64,000 nt of DNA from Pseudarthrobacter sp. NamB4 (lineage in GTDB: Bacteria; Actinomycetota; Actinomycetes; Actinomycetales; Micrococcaceae): positions 1-64,000 of the forward strand of contig NZ_VAHM01000002.1 in NCBI RefSeq assembly GCF_005796185.1, given 5' to 3'. A program made the position numbers and the translations under genes. Positions 33,911 through 43,937 of this stretch are shown here, piece by piece. Positions within the stretch are counted from its first letter, which is position 1. Every line of letters begins with the position of its first letter. The notes under the pieces were generated by a model. The model did not search any database, was not told where the DNA came from, and worked only from the letters and a program-made list of their open reading frames with translations.

Positions 33911-34795
33911 ATGAAGGTCCTCATCACTGGTGCCCATGGAAAGGTCGGTCGGGCCGCTACCCAGGCAATGATCGACGCCGGGCATGAAGTGCTCACCACC
34001 GACCTCACGCGTCCCGGCTTCGAGCGCAAGCCTGAAGGCACCCCGAAGTACATGATGGCCGACCTTACCGACGCGGGGGAAGCGTACTCTGTCATCCGCG
34101 GAGTGGATGCCGTGGTACACATTGCTGCGATCCCGGAGCCCACTGGTCATCCGCCCCACGTCGTATTCCAAACCAATCTCATGGCGACCTTCAACGTTCT
34201 TGAGGCCGCCATTCGATTTGGCGTAAAGCGCTTCGTTTACATCTCCAGTGAGACTGTCCCGGGGTTCTTTTTTCCCGAGCGCGATTTCCTCCCTGACTAC
34301 GCACCCGTGGACGAGGAGCACCCGATCCACCCGCAGGATCCCTACGCGCTCTCCAAGCACTTCGGCGAGCAGCTCATGGACGCCGCAATCGCCCGCTCTG
34401 ACATCCAGTGCATCTCCATTCGGCCCAGCTGGGTCCAGTTCGAGGGCAACTACGAGACAAACCTCGGACCGCAGGTCCGAGACGCGTCGGTCCTCAGCCC
34501 CAATCTATGGAGCTACGTCGACGTCTACGACCTCGCCGACGCTATCGTGTTGGCCACGGAGTCAGACCTCCCCGGACACGAAATCTTCTACATCGCTTCC
34601 CCTGACAACGTGGGCGGCCATGACTTCGCCGAGATCCTGAGCAAGTACTACGGTGACAGAATCGAGTTACGCGGCCTTGACCGTGCCGATGCTTCGGGCA
34701 TCTCCAGTGCGAAAGCCCAACGAATGCTTGGGTGGACGCCGAAGCGGTCCTGGCGCGACTACCTCGACGCCGAAGGACATATGATCAACCGCTAA
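33911..34795 (+). CDS. NAD(P)-dependent epimerase/dehydratase (extended SDR)
   Basis: A 294-residue extended short-chain dehydrogenase. The cofactor loop is LITGAHGKVGRAA at the extreme N-terminus, the acidic TTDLTRPG follows strand 2, the catalytic pair is in DPYALSKHFGE (YxxxK), and the Ser is in FVYISSE. Such enzymes act on nucleotide sugars or related substrates; FERKPEGTP and the C-terminal GWTPKRSWRDYLD are typical of uronate-dehydrogenase-like members. It is followed by an aldo/keto reductase 80 bases away in the same direction, suggesting a small redox operon. Confidence 0.85.
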   Translation: MKVLITGAHGKVGRAATQAMIDAGHEVLTTDLTRPGFERKPEGTPKYMMADLTDAGEAYSVIRGVDAVVHIAAIPEPTGHPPHVVFQTNLMATFNVLEAAIRFGVKRFVYISSETVPGFFFPERDFLPDYAPVDEEHPIHPQDPYALSKHFGEQLMDAAIARSDIQCISIRPSWVQFEGNYETNLGPQVRDASVLSPNLWSYVDVYDLADAIVLATESDLPGHEIFYIASPDNVGGHDFAEILSKYYGDRIELRGLDRADASGISSAKAQRMLGWTPKRSWRDYLDAEGHMINR

Positions 34796-34875
34796 CCTTC
34801 CTGGCGGGAGATCCTACCGGGCTTTTCCAGTGGATTCCTATTGCACGAAACCAACCCAACCAACGGAAGAAACCG

Positions 34876-35724
34876 ATGATGCCCCAAACGCAAGAAATAA
34901 ACGTCCCCACCGTAACCCTCAACAACGGCGTCCGGATCCCGCAGCTCGGATTCGGCGTATTCCAGGTCCCACCGGAAGAGACTCAGCGCATTGTCGAGGA
35001 TGCCTTGGAAGCTGGCTACCGCCACATAGACACAGCTGCCGCGTATCGCAACGAGGCCGGCGTCGGGGCAGCAATTGCTGCGTCGGGGATCCCTCGGGAG
35101 GAGGTCTTCATAACGACCAAGCTGCGCAACGGCGAGCAGGGCAACGCAAAAGAAGCGTTCCATAACAGTGTCCAGGCTCTAGGGGTCGACTACGTGGACC
35201 TCTATTTGATCCACTGGCCCGTACCGTCCCAGGGACTCTTCGTTGAGGCATGGAAACAATTGGAAAAGCTCTACGCTGAAGGCCAGGTCCGCGCCATAGG
35301 CGTCTCTAACTTCCTCGCCGACCACCTGGACATGCTCCTCGCCGGGTCGGACGTTGTTCCGGCCGTCAATCAGATCGAAATTCACCCCACATTCCAGCAG
35401 GAGGAATTGTCCGCGAAAAGCCGCTCCCTTGGCATCGCGGTTGAGGCGTACAGCCCCCTGGGCCAGGGCGCGGACCTCATGGCATCCACAGTCAAGTCAC
35501 TTGCGGGTAGGTACGGGGCCACCCCGGCCCAGATATTGCTGGGATGGCACCTCGCACAAGGCACGATCGTCATCCCGAAGTCAGCGGATTCTGCACGCAT
35601 GCGGGAAAACTTGGAATCCGTGCGTCTGACGCTCACTCCGGCCGAGATGGCAGACCTAACGGCCCTGGAGTCAGGCGCCCGTGCCGGCGCGGATCCAGCC
35701 CTAGCCGCGCACAGCCAAATGTAA
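34876..35724 (+). CDS. aldo/keto reductase
   Basis: A 282-residue AKR, (beta/alpha)8 barrel using NADPH. The catalytic tetrad is visible: Asp in GYRHIDTAAAY, Tyr in the same segment, Lys in FITTKLRN and His in YLIHWPVP. The cofactor-binding end has IPKSADSARMREN. It resembles 2,5-diketo-gluconate reductases (AKR5-like). ATG 34876 is followed by a second ATG; GGAAGA lies upstream. It probably shares a transcript with the epimerase before it. Confidence 0.9.
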   Translation: MMPQTQEINVPTVTLNNGVRIPQLGFGVFQVPPEETQRIVEDALEAGYRHIDTAAAYRNEAGVGAAIAASGIPREEVFITTKLRNGEQGNAKEAFHNSVQALGVDYVDLYLIHWPVPSQGLFVEAWKQLEKLYAEGQVRAIGVSNFLADHLDMLLAGSDVVPAVNQIEIHPTFQQEELSAKSRSLGIAVEAYSPLGQGADLMASTVKSLAGRYGATPAQILLGWHLAQGTIVIPKSADSARMRENLESVRLTLTPAEMADLTALESGARAGADPALAAHSQM

Positions 35725-36029
35725 GCGGCGGACAACTAAGTGGGGTGTCTTTCAAGGAGATGGGGCGCTGTATCTCCGTCTATGCTGATCACAGTTTTCG
35801 GGTAAACGTAGCAGTCTTTACCATCTGGGCGACTGTCTGTGCTTCAAATGGAAGTAATACTGCAAAGAACTTTTCGGATCACACTGAAAGGAATACCAAC
35901 GTCTAAAGAACTCATTGGCGAGTCCTCTCTTAATGAAGTTGGAGAAAAGACGTGATGTGGGTGGAACAAGCCAACCAACCGATCCTCACTGCAGTTACGA
36001 TTGAGATTCCACCCCTTTAAACCTTTGGT
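35725..36029. other. gap, nothing recognised
   Basis: A short intergenic region after the aldo/keto reductase gene. No hairpin with a T-run and no protein-like frame were seen. Confidence 0.3.
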
Positions 36030-36437
36030 TTGCTTGGGCCGAAAGTCCTGCTCTACGGGGGGCTGGGGACCAAGGCGAGATGGGGGCAATGGATAGGAAT
36101 GAGTCTGGCTTGGGCCTCCGTGGGCGGAATAGCGGCTTTAATGATGCTAGGGCCAGTACGGATATCTCTAAGCGTGGCTGTTGCTGCGGTCATGTTTCTG
36201 ACCCGGCACCTACTAATCGAGTGGGCACTCAAGGCCGGCAGGGGACCGGGGCCGGTAGCTGTGCGATTGGCGGTGGCGGACCGCTATGAAGACATGTAGC
36301 TCGCCGAAAAGCGTTACGAGGAAGCATTGGCTGCTCATGAAAAAGCATTTGGTGTCGAAGCCGCACGAACCGCGCAGTTAACTTCTGCCGGAATGGGACT
36401 TAGCCAGCGGCGCAGTAGCAGCCATCGCCACCTTTAG
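36030..36437 (+). pseudogene. small membrane protein gene interrupted by an in-frame TAG
   Basis: The frame encodes a short start, two membrane helices (GMSLAWASVGGIAALMMLG and ISLSVAVAAVMFLTRHLLI), a basic loop and VADRYEDM, then TAG at 36297. The same frame goes on as LAEKRYEEALAAHEKAFGVE and AARTAQLTSAG to a final TAG. The continuation is a good amphipathic helix, so the two parts look like one gene with a nonsense change. The start (TTG) is weak. No family is recognised. Confidence 0.4.
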
Positions 36438-36712
36438 TTGACATAGGTCGTGGTCGGCGCTTCTAAATGCGGCTTGCTGATTTCACGCAGGCATTCTCCG
36501 AGCGCTGACTGAATGTGGGACGCTGGGGCGAGCTGACGACGCACTGATCGCGATCATGCTGCCTGTCGGAGGATTCGCGCAGGCCGCGCGCCGCATGTGA
36601 TGGGCTGAATCGACGTCGGCTTGAAGGTCATAGTGGGAGGATCTCTAGGATTCTCTATTTCCCGTGGATAGTCTGGGACAGGACGCCACCCTACGCGAGG
36701 GTCAGTGAGAAC

Positions 36713-37558
36713 GTGATTGAAGCAGTTGCTGCGGTGATGGGCCGCCGGAACAATGTCACCATACTCGGCCGGGATGATGGGCCTGTGATGATGTTTGCCC
36801 ACGGTTTCGGCTGCGATCAGGCTATGTGGCGGAAGCTGCTGCCCTATTTCGTTGATGATTACCGGCTGGTGCTTTTCGATCATGTTGGTGCAGGACACTC
36901 CGACATCAGCGCCTACGACTGGGAGAAGTACGGCTCCCTGAACGGGTACGCGTCGGACCTGCTGGAGATTTGCGCCGCCCTTGAACTTGAGGACGTCATC
37001 CTTGTGGGCCACAGCGTCAGCACCATGATCGCCGTGATCGCCGCTGCGCAGGACCCCAACCGTTTCTCCCACCTTGTCCTGCTTGCTCCTTCACCCCGTC
37101 ATACGGATGACCCGTATGACGGCTACGTGGGCGGGTTTTCGCGGGAGGACATCGAGGGCCTGCTGGCAGCCCTGGACAGCAACTATTTCGCCTGGGCCGC
37201 GGCCTTGGCGCCCTTGGTCATGGGCAACCCGCAGGAGCCGGAATTGGCGGAGGACCTGCGTCTCAGCTTCTGCCGGACAAATCCGTCCATCGCAAGGCAC
37301 TTCGCCGGGGTAACTTTCTTTTCCGACACCCGCCCTGAACTGAAAAAGTTGCACACCAACTGTCTGATTCTGCAGTGCTCCGACGATCGGCTTGCTCCGC
37401 CGGAAGTGGGCGCCTACCTGCACAAGAACCTGGAACACAGCACCCTGGTGCAGCTTCAGGCCACGGGGCACTGCCCCCACGTCAGCGCTCCGGAGGAAAC
37501 GGCCCGGGCGATTCTGCACTATCTCGATACCCGCGGCACACCCCAACTGGACAAATAG
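36713..37558 (+). CDS. RsbQ-like alpha/beta hydrolase
   Basis: A 281-residue alpha/beta hydrolase of the RsbQ/KAI2 type. The oxyanion segment is FAHGFGCDQAMWRKLLPYF, the nucleophile lies in VGHSVSTMIA (Ser near residue 106), the Asp is in LQCSDDRLAPPEVG and the His is in GHCPHVSAPEE. Bacillus RsbQ works with the phosphatase RsbP in energy-stress sensing by hydrolysing an unknown small molecule; no such phosphatase is here. The GTG start could be replaced by ATG 36737. It lies upstream of the PEP synthase gene. Confidence 0.85.
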   Translation: MIEAVAAVMGRRNNVTILGRDDGPVMMFAHGFGCDQAMWRKLLPYFVDDYRLVLFDHVGAGHSDISAYDWEKYGSLNGYASDLLEICAALELEDVILVGHSVSTMIAVIAAAQDPNRFSHLVLLAPSPRHTDDPYDGYVGGFSREDIEGLLAALDSNYFAWAAALAPLVMGNPQEPELAEDLRLSFCRTNPSIARHFAGVTFFSDTRPELKKLHTNCLILQCSDDRLAPPEVGAYLHKNLEHSTLVQLQATGHCPHVSAPEETARAILHYLDTRGTPQLDK

Positions 37559-37803
37559 AACCCCTAGGCGCTGAAAACGTTCTGGAACAGGCCTTGAACT
37601 CCACCGGACAGTACCTGCGCCACGCCAAGCGGGGATGATTTGCGCCCCTCGCTTCCCTGGGCAGCACCAAAGTGACTTTTCATTACTCAAGCCGAATGTG
37701 TTCCGCGTCACATCCGATTGCTTCGCCGCCGCTCTTCCGACAACCCTTGCATCACCTGATTTTTAGCGCTTGTCGGCGCGTGCCCAACGAAGGAGCACCA
37801 CCC

Positions 37804-40218
37804 ATGACTGACGTTCTCTGGTTTTCTGACCTTGGCCTGTCCGATCTCGACCGAGTCGGCGGCAAGAACGCATCGCTCGGAGAGATGGTCCGGAACCTTG
37901 CCTCGGCGGGGGTCAAGGTTCCGGACGGTTTCGCTACGACGGCTGACGCCTACCGGCGTTTCCTGGCCGAATCCGGGCTGGACAGCCGGATCGAGGACAT
38001 TATGGAGGGCCTGGACAGCGGCGATGTGGCCGCGTTGACCCTGGCCGGAAAGCAGATCCGCGACCTGATCCGCAGCACCCCTTTCGCTCCTGGGTTCGAG
38101 GAGCAGATCCGTGCCGCCTATGACCGGCTGACGGGCCAGCACGGCGGGGACGTGTCCTGGGCGGTGCGCTCCAGCGCCACGGCGGAAGACCTGCCGGATG
38201 CTTCCTTCGCCGGGCAGCAGGAGACCTACCTGAACATCCGGGGCGTGGACAATGTCCTGCTGGCAATCAAGGATGTCTTTGCCTCGCTCTACAACGACCG
38301 CGCCATCGCCTACCGCGTGCACCATGGGTTCACGCACTCGGAAGTGGCACTCTCGGCGGGCGTCCAGCGCATGGTCCGTTCCGACGTTGGCGCATCCGGC
38401 GTGATGTTCACGATGGACACCGAGTCGGGCTTCACCGACGCCGTTTTCATCACCTCGTCCTACGGCCTGGGCGAGGCCGTGGTCCAGGGCGCCGTGAACC
38501 CTGATGAGTTCTACGTCCACAAGCCGGCGCTCGCAGCCGGCCGGCCGGCAGTGCTCAAGCGCGGCCTGGGCGAAAAGGCTGTGCAGATGATCTACACGGA
38601 GTCCGAGGAGGTCGGAAAAACCGTGGACTTCGTCCCCGTGCAGCCGGACCAGCGCCGCCGCTTCAGCCTCACGGATGAGGAGGTGGAGCAGCTGGCCCGG
38701 CACGCGCTCGCCATTGAGGCGCACTACGGCCGCCCAATGGACATCGAGTGGGGCAAGGACGGTGTGGACGGGGAGCTGTACATCCTCCAGGCCCGGCCCG
38801 AGACCGTCGAATCCCGCAAGGCATCCGGCACCATCTCCCGCTACACGCTCACCGAGCGCTCGGCAGTCCTGGTCGAGGGCCGGGCCATCGGCCAGCGCAT
38901 CGGTGCCGGCCAGGTGCGGGTGCTCAGCTCCATTGACCAGATGGCCTCCTTCCAGACGGGCGACGTCCTGGTGGCCAACATGACCGACCCCGACTGGGAA
39001 CCGATCATGAAGAAGGCCGCCGCGATCGTCACGGACCGTGGCGGGCGTACCTGCCACGCAGCCATCATCGCCCGAGAACTCGGTATCCCGGCCGTCGTCG
39101 GAACCGGCAACGCCTCCCGGGTCCTGGCCGACGGCGCACCCGTCACCGTCTCCTGCGCGGAGGGTGAGGCAGGCTTCGTCTACGAGGGACTGCTCGACTA
39201 CACGCTGCAGGAAACCAGCCTGGACACCATGCCGCCGGCGCCGGTCAAGATCATGATGAACGTCGGAACCCCCGAACAGGCCTTCAGCTTTGCAAAGCTG
39301 CCGCACCACGGCGTCGGCCTGGCACGGCTCGAATTCATCATCAACCGGCAGATCGGCATCCACCCCAACGCGCTGCTGGCCGTGGCCGGGGAGATCGCAC
39401 GGCCCGCCTCGCTGTCCGACTACACCGTCCGGCAAATCCGGGAAAAGATCGCCGCCTACGACGGACCGCGGGACTACTACGTCAAGCGTCTCGCCGAGGG
39501 CATCTCCACCATCGCCGCGGCCTTCGCGCCGGAACCTGTGATCATCCGGCTCTCGGACTTCAAGTCCAATGAGTACGCCAACCTGGTGGGTGGTCCCGCC
39601 TTCGAGCCCTCCGAGGAAAACCCAATGATCGGGTACCGGGGCGCGTCCCGGTACCTCTCGGAATCCTTCCGCAAGGCCTTCGAACTCGAGTGCGAAGCCT
39701 TGAAGTTCGTCCGCAACGAGATGGGCCTGACCAACATCAAGATCATGGTTCCGTTCGTCCGCACCCTGGACGAGGCCCGCGGCGTCACCGAGCTCCTCGC
39801 CGCCAACGGGCTTAGCCGGGGTGAAAACGGGCTGGAAATCGTGATGATGTGCGAACTGCCCGCCAACGCCCTGCTCGCCGACGAGTTCCTGGAGTACTTC
39901 GACGGCTTCTCCATCGGCTCCAACGACCTGACCCAGCTCACTCTGGGACTTGACCGTGACTCGGCCCTGGTGGCCGAAGGGTTCGATGAGCGCAACCCTG
40001 CCGTCACCAAGCTCCTCGAAATGGCTATCGCCGCCTGCCGCGCCAAGGGCAGGTACGTCGGTATCTGCGGCCAGGGCCCCAGCGACCACCCGGACTTCGC
40101 GGAGTGGCTGCTGGAGCAGGGCATCAGCTCCATCTCGCTGAACCCGGACGCGGTCACCGAAACCTGGCTCCGCCTGGCGCGCACGAGCACCCGCACCGGC
40201 AACCGCTCCGCCGTCTGA
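37804..40218 (+). CDS. ppsA: phosphoenolpyruvate synthase
   Basis: An 804-residue pyruvate, water dikinase that makes PEP from pyruvate and ATP for gluconeogenesis. The order is an N-terminal ATP-grasp domain ([11 protein letters not shown] and [20 protein letters not shown]), the phospho-His domain with [20 protein letters not shown], and a C-terminal PEP/pyruvate barrel with [15 protein letters not shown] and the catalytic Cys in GICGQGPSD. The Thr two places before the active His is the site used by the regulatory kinase encoded next. AAGGAG precedes the ATG. Confidence 0.95.
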   Translation: MTDVLWFSDLGLSDLDRVGGKNASLGEMVRNLASAGVKVPDGFATTADAYRRFLAESGLDSRIEDIMEGLDSGDVAALTLAGKQIRDLIRSTPFAPGFEEQIRAAYDRLTGQHGGDVSWAVRSSATAEDLPDASFAGQQETYLNIRGVDNVLLAIKDVFASLYNDRAIAYRVHHGFTHSEVALSAGVQRMVRSDVGASGVMFTMDTESGFTDAVFITSSYGLGEAVVQGAVNPDEFYVHKPALAAGRPAVLKRGLGEKAVQMIYTESEEVGKTVDFVPVQPDQRRRFSLTDEEVEQLARHALAIEAHYGRPMDIEWGKDGVDGELYILQARPETVESRKASGTISRYTLTERSAVLVEGRAIGQRIGAGQVRVLSSIDQMASFQTGDVLVANMTDPDWEPIMKKAAAIVTDRGGRTCHAAIIARELGIPAVVGTGNASRVLADGAPVTVSCAEGEAGFVYEGLLDYTLQETSLDTMPPAPVKIMMNVGTPEQAFSFAKLPHHGVGLARLEFIINRQIGIHPNALLAVAGEIARPASLSDYTVRQIREKIAAYDGPRDYYVKRLAEGISTIAAAFAPEPVIIRLSDFKSNEYANLVGGPAFEPSEENPMIGYRGASRYLSESFRKAFELECEALKFVRNEMGLTNIKIMVPFVRTLDEARGVTELLAANGLSRGENGLEIVMMCELPANALLADEFLEYFDGFSIGSNDLTQLTLGLDRDSALVAEGFDERNPAVTKLLEMAIAACRAKGRYVGICGQGPSDHPDFAEWLLEQGISSISLNPDAVTETWLRLARTSTRTGNRSAV

Positions 40219-41067
40219 ATGACCGAAACCCAGACGGACACCGTGGGGGCGGGCAACCCGTCCGCCCCCACGGTGTTCTTCCTCTCGGACAGCACCGGCA
40301 TCACGGCAGAAACACTCGGCAACACGCTGCTCACCCAGTTCCCCGGCCACCCGTTGGAGCGCCGGACCATCCCGTTCATCACCACGGTGGAGCAGGCGCA
40401 CGAGGTGGTGGCTGTCATCGATCAGCTCGCTGCGGCCGGGCCGCGGCCGATCGTCTTTTCAACCGCCGTCAGCCAGGACGTCCGCTCCGTCCTGGCCCGC
40501 AGCCGAGGCCACTTTTTCGATCTGATCGGCGCCCACCTCGGCCAGTTGGAAGATGCCTTGGGCTCCTCCGCCAGCGGCCAGCCCGGCCAGGCCCACGGAG
40601 TGGGCGACGCCGTCCGCTACCAGTCGCGGATGGCTGCCGTCGAATATGCCATTGAGCACGACGACGGCCAGTCGCTGCGTGCGCTGGAGCGCGCTGAACT
40701 GATCCTCATCGCCCCGTCGCGCTGCGGCAAAACCCCCACCACCATGTACCTGGCGCTGCAGCACGGCATCCTCGCCGCCAATTTCCCCCTGGTGGAGGAA
40801 GACTTCGCCAGCCTGTCCCTGCCGAAACCCCTGCTGCCCTTCGCCAACAAATGCTTCGGGCTTACCTCCCAGCCCGTCCGGCTCAGCCAGATCCGCCAGG
40901 AACGCCGTCCCGGCAGCACCTATGCATCGCTGAACCAATGCACCTTCGAGCTGCGCAACGCCGAGGACATGTACCGGGCCAACAATGTGCCCTACGTGAA
41001 CTCGGCGTCGATGTCGGTCGAGGAAATTTCAGCCACCGTTCTCCAACGGATGCAGCTGCACCACTAG
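40219..41067 (+). CDS. ppsR: PEP synthase regulatory kinase/pyrophosphorylase
   Basis: A 282-residue DUF299 protein. These bifunctional enzymes use ADP to phosphorylate a Thr next to the catalytic His of PEP synthase and reverse it with phosphate. The start FFLSDSTGITAETLGNTLL, the P-loop APSRCGKTPTTMYLA and the end SMSVEEISATVL are diagnostic. The ATG directly follows the ppsA stop codon, so target and regulator are made together. The stop overlaps the end of the convergent oxidoreductase gene. Confidence 0.92.
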   Translation: MTETQTDTVGAGNPSAPTVFFLSDSTGITAETLGNTLLTQFPGHPLERRTIPFITTVEQAHEVVAVIDQLAAAGPRPIVFSTAVSQDVRSVLARSRGHFFDLIGAHLGQLEDALGSSASGQPGQAHGVGDAVRYQSRMAAVEYAIEHDDGQSLRALERAELILIAPSRCGKTPTTMYLALQHGILAANFPLVEEDFASLSLPKPLLPFANKCFGLTSQPVRLSQIRQERRPGSTYASLNQCTFELRNAEDMYRANNVPYVNSASMSVEEISATVLQRMQLHH

Positions 41068-42185
41068 GAGGCTTCCTGGGCCTGCAGCGCGTCTACCTCC
41101 GTGAGGACGGTCAGTTCCACGCTTGCCGGGCGCTCCACCGTGCTGTTGATGCTGACGGCCGCACCGCTGCGCGCCGATTCGAGGACGGACTCCATGACCT
41201 CCAGCGCGTGGTAGGCGAGGGCGCCTCCCGCGCGGGGCTCGCTGCCGGCAGGTGTGGCGGCGAGGTCAGCGATTCCAAACCCGCGTCCGGCATCAACATA
41301 GCCGGCCGACACGGGAAGGGTCTCCCACGCATCGGCACCCAGCGAGAACAGCTCAACGTCACCGTCAAAGTGGTTGGGGTCCGGAACCACCAGCGATCCG
41401 CGCTCGCCGTGGATCTCGATGTTCGGCGACTTGGACTTCACGGCGTCGAAGCTCATGAACAGGGTGGACATCGCACCGGAGGCATGGGTCAGGACACCAG
41501 TGACGTGGGAATCGATGGTGACGGGAATCTTTTCACCCTGGCGCGGCCCCGAACCGATGGTCCGCTCGCTGCGGGTGTGGCTCGCGGCACCCACCACCGA
41601 CACCACCGGGCCCAGGAGGGTCACCAGGGCGGTCACGTAGTACGGGCCCATGTCCAGGAGGGGTCCGCCACCTGGCTGGTAGTAGAAATCCGGGTTCGGG
41701 TGCCAGCGCTCATGGCCGGGGGTCACCATGGTGGCGCTCGCAGAGATGGGCGCGCCGATGAGGCCGTCATCAATCGCCTTGCGCGCCGTCTGGAGGCCGG
41801 TGCCAAGCACCGTGTCAGGAGCGCAGCCGACGACGACGCCCGCCTCCCTCGCTGCGTCCAGCACCTGCCGTGCCTCCTCAGTGGTGGCGGCGAGAGGCTT
41901 CTCGCCGTACACGCTCTTGCCCGCTGCGATCGCCTTCAGCGCCACCTCAGCATGCGCCGCCGGGATGGTCAGGTTCAGGACCAGTTCGACGTCGTCCGCG
42001 GCCAGGAGTTCTTCCACGGACACGGCACGGACGCCCTCGTACTGCTCCGCCACGGCCTGCGCGCGCGCCGGATCCAGGTCCGCGACCGCCACGAGATCGA
42101 TGTCATTGAGCTTCCGGAAGTTGGCGAGGTACTGCGCGATGATGGCGCCGCAGCCAACGATTCCTACTTTCAACGGCTTGCCCAC
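41064..42185 (-). CDS. Gfo/Idh/MocA-family oxidoreductase (last gene of the sugar operon)
   Basis: A 373-residue NAD(P)-dependent sugar oxidoreductase. The Rossmann loop is VGIVGCGAIIAQYL, the cofactor lysine is in GKSVYGEKPLAATTEEA (E-K-P), and the C-terminal sheet domain begins near GAPISASATMVTPGHERWHP. Start and end of adjacent genes overlap: its ATG lies 16 bases inside the ThuA-like gene. Together with ThuA and the second oxidoreductase, it probably oxidises or reduces a sugar at C3 or a related position. Substrate unknown. Confidence 0.88.
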   Translation of the reverse strand: MGKPLKVGIVGCGAIIAQYLANFRKLNDIDLVAVADLDPARAQAVAEQYEGVRAVSVEELLAADDVELVLNLTIPAAHAEVALKAIAAGKSVYGEKPLAATTEEARQVLDAAREAGVVVGCAPDTVLGTGLQTARKAIDDGLIGAPISASATMVTPGHERWHPNPDFYYQPGGGPLLDMGPYYVTALVTLLGPVVSVVGAASHTRSERTIGSGPRQGEKIPVTIDSHVTGVLTHASGAMSTLFMSFDAVKSKSPNIEIHGERGSLVVPDPNHFDGDVELFSLGADAWETLPVSAGYVDAGRGFGIADLAATPAGSEPRAGGALAYHALEVMESVLESARSGAAVSINSTVERPASVELTVLTEVDALQAQEAS

Positions 42186-42871
42186 AGCAGGCCCCTTTCA
42201 ATGATGGTGCGGACGTTCTGGTCCTGGAGGACTTCGACCCTGTGGCCCGGGGTGGCGACAAATATCCGGCCCTTGCCCCACTGGCGGGTCCAGATGGCGG
42301 GGGAGGTGACCTCGCGGTTCCAGGGGTCCCACTCCCGGACCTTCTGCGTGGTGGTGGCCAGGACGTCGATGTAGTCGTCGGAGAGGACCCAGTACTGCTC
42401 GGTCACCAGGTCAAAGTCCTCGATGCCCTTGGTGATGGGGTGCTCGGCCGCTGCCGGCAGCATGTTCACCGTGTAGGGCACATAATTGTCCGACTGCTCG
42501 CCGGTGCACTCGTCCGGGTGCTTGCCCGGGTGGCAGGCGAACTGGCCACCGATCAGGTGCAGGTAGTCGGAGGTGTTGCGGTAGGAATCGGCAATGCCGC
42601 CGTGCCAGCCGGCCAGGCCGGTGCCGTTTTCCACGGCTGCCCGCAGTCCGGCGAACTCGTCCTTTTCGATGGTGCTCATGGTCATGCACTGCATGATCAG
42701 GTCCACCCCGGCCATGTAGTCGGCGTCGGCGTAGATTTTAGGGGATTCCTCCACCCTGACCTCGTAGCCCTGCTCCTTGAGGTAGGGGATGAACTCTTCA
42801 GTGGCTTCGACTGGCTGGTGTCCGTCCCAGCCGCCGCGCACCACCAGTGCTGATTTGTTCTGGCTTGTCAT
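42170..42871 (-). CDS. ThuA-like glutamine-amidotransferase-fold protein
   Basis: A 233-residue ThuA-domain protein. These have a class-I amidotransferase-like fold without the catalytic triad and occur with Gfo/Idh/MocA enzymes in disaccharide utilisation; ThuA and ThuB of rhizobia act on trehalose-type sugars through 3-keto forms. Visible are VVRGGWDGHQPVE, ENGTGLAGWHGGIADSYR, GGQFACHPG and the C-terminal GKGRIFVATPGHRVEV with its conserved His. It lies between the isomerase and an oxidoreductase in a leftward operon. Confidence 0.88.
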   Translation of the reverse strand: MTSQNKSALVVRGGWDGHQPVEATEEFIPYLKEQGYEVRVEESPKIYADADYMAGVDLIMQCMTMSTIEKDEFAGLRAAVENGTGLAGWHGGIADSYRNTSDYLHLIGGQFACHPGKHPDECTGEQSDNYVPYTVNMLPAAAEHPITKGIEDFDLVTEQYWVLSDDYIDVLATTTQKVREWDPWNREVTSPAIWTRQWGKGRIFVATPGHRVEVLQDQNVRTIIERGLLWASR

Positions 42872-42894
42872 TGTTTCCTCTTAGGTTTATGTAT

Positions 42895-43899
42895 TCAGCG
42901 CGTGCTGAAGGCGGCATCGAAGGCAGCTGCAGGCGGGGCAATTTGGGCAAGTTCCTGCACCATCGCCAGTGCCTGCGGTGCACCGATGAGCCGGTCCATT
43001 CCGGCGTCTTCCCATTCGATGCTGGTGGGGCCTTCGTAGCCGATGGCGTTCAGGGTCCGGAAAATCCGGTTCCACTGCACATCGCCGTGCCCGGCAGTCA
43101 CAAAGTCCCAGCCCCGGCGCGGATCCGCCCAGGCCAGGTGGGAGCCCAGCCGCCCGTTGCGGCCGTCAAGCTGCCGGATGGATTCCTTCACGTGGACATG
43201 GAGGATGTGCTCTGCGAAGTCCTGCAGGAACATCACCGGATCCAGGTCCTGCCAGATGAAGTGGGACGGATCAAAATTCAGCCCGAAGCTCTTGCGGTGC
43301 CCGATGGCCTCCAGGGTCCGCTTTGCAGTCCAGTAGTCGTAAGCGATTTCGGACGGGTGGACCTCCAGGGCGAAGCGGACCCCCTCCTCCTCAAAGACGT
43401 CCAGGATGGGATTCCAGCGGTCCGCGAAGTCTTGGTAGCCGGCGTCGATCATTGCCTCGGAGGCGGGCGGAAACATGGCGACGGCCTTCCAGATGGAGGA
43501 GCCGGTGAAGCCTGTCACCGTTTTGACGCCCAGCCGCGCAGCTGCCCGGGCGGTGTCCTTCATCGACTCCGCGGCCCGGCGGCGCACACCTTCGGGGTCA
43601 CCGTCGCCCCAGATTTCCGCGGACAGAATGCCCTGGTGGCGTTCGTCAATGGGGTCGTCGCACACTGCCTGCCCGGTGAGGTGATTGGCGATCGCGTAAA
43701 CCTTCAGGTTGTTTTTCTCGAGGATGTCCAGCCTGCCCTGGAGGTAGTTGTCGTCCTCGGCGGCGCGGCGCGGGTCCAGGTGGTCGCCCCAGCAGGCGAT
43801 CTCAAGTCCGTCGAAGCCCCACTCGCCGGCGAGCCGGGCCACTTCCTCGAAGGGCAGGTCGGCCCACTGGCCGGTGAAAAGTGTGATTGGTCGTGTCAT
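42895..43899 (-). CDS. sugar phosphate isomerase/epimerase family (TIM barrel)
   Basis: A 334-residue AP-endonuclease-2/xylose-isomerase-like barrel. It begins [20 protein letters not shown] and [14 protein letters not shown]. Metal-ligand candidates are the Glu in [13 protein letters not shown], the Asp/His in [12 protein letters not shown], the His in [10 protein letters not shown] and the Glu in [10 protein letters not shown]. Such enzymes serve 3-keto-sugar or inositol pathways. ATG 43899 has AAGGAG at good spacing. It is part of the leftward ABC-oxidoreductase operon. Confidence 0.88.
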   Translation of the reverse strand: MTRPITLFTGQWADLPFEEVARLAGEWGFDGLEIACWGDHLDPRRAAEDDNYLQGRLDILEKNNLKVYAIANHLTGQAVCDDPIDERHQGILSAEIWGDGDPEGVRRRAAESMKDTARAAARLGVKTVTGFTGSSIWKAVAMFPPASEAMIDAGYQDFADRWNPILDVFEEEGVRFALEVHPSEIAYDYWTAKRTLEAIGHRKSFGLNFDPSHFIWQDLDPVMFLQDFAEHILHVHVKESIRQLDGRNGRLGSHLAWADPRRGWDFVTAGHGDVQWNRIFRTLNAIGYEGPTSIEWEDAGMDRLIGAPQALAMVQELAQIAPPAAAFDAAFSTR

Positions 43900-43937
43900 C
43901 AAGTCTCCTTGGTTGTGCTGAAGCTGGGCGGCCTGGC

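Noticed and set aside
37708..40401. A very long open frame on the minus strand opposite ppsA
   Set aside because: It is antisense to a clear PEP synthase, has no motif and only reflects GC-rich codon bias.
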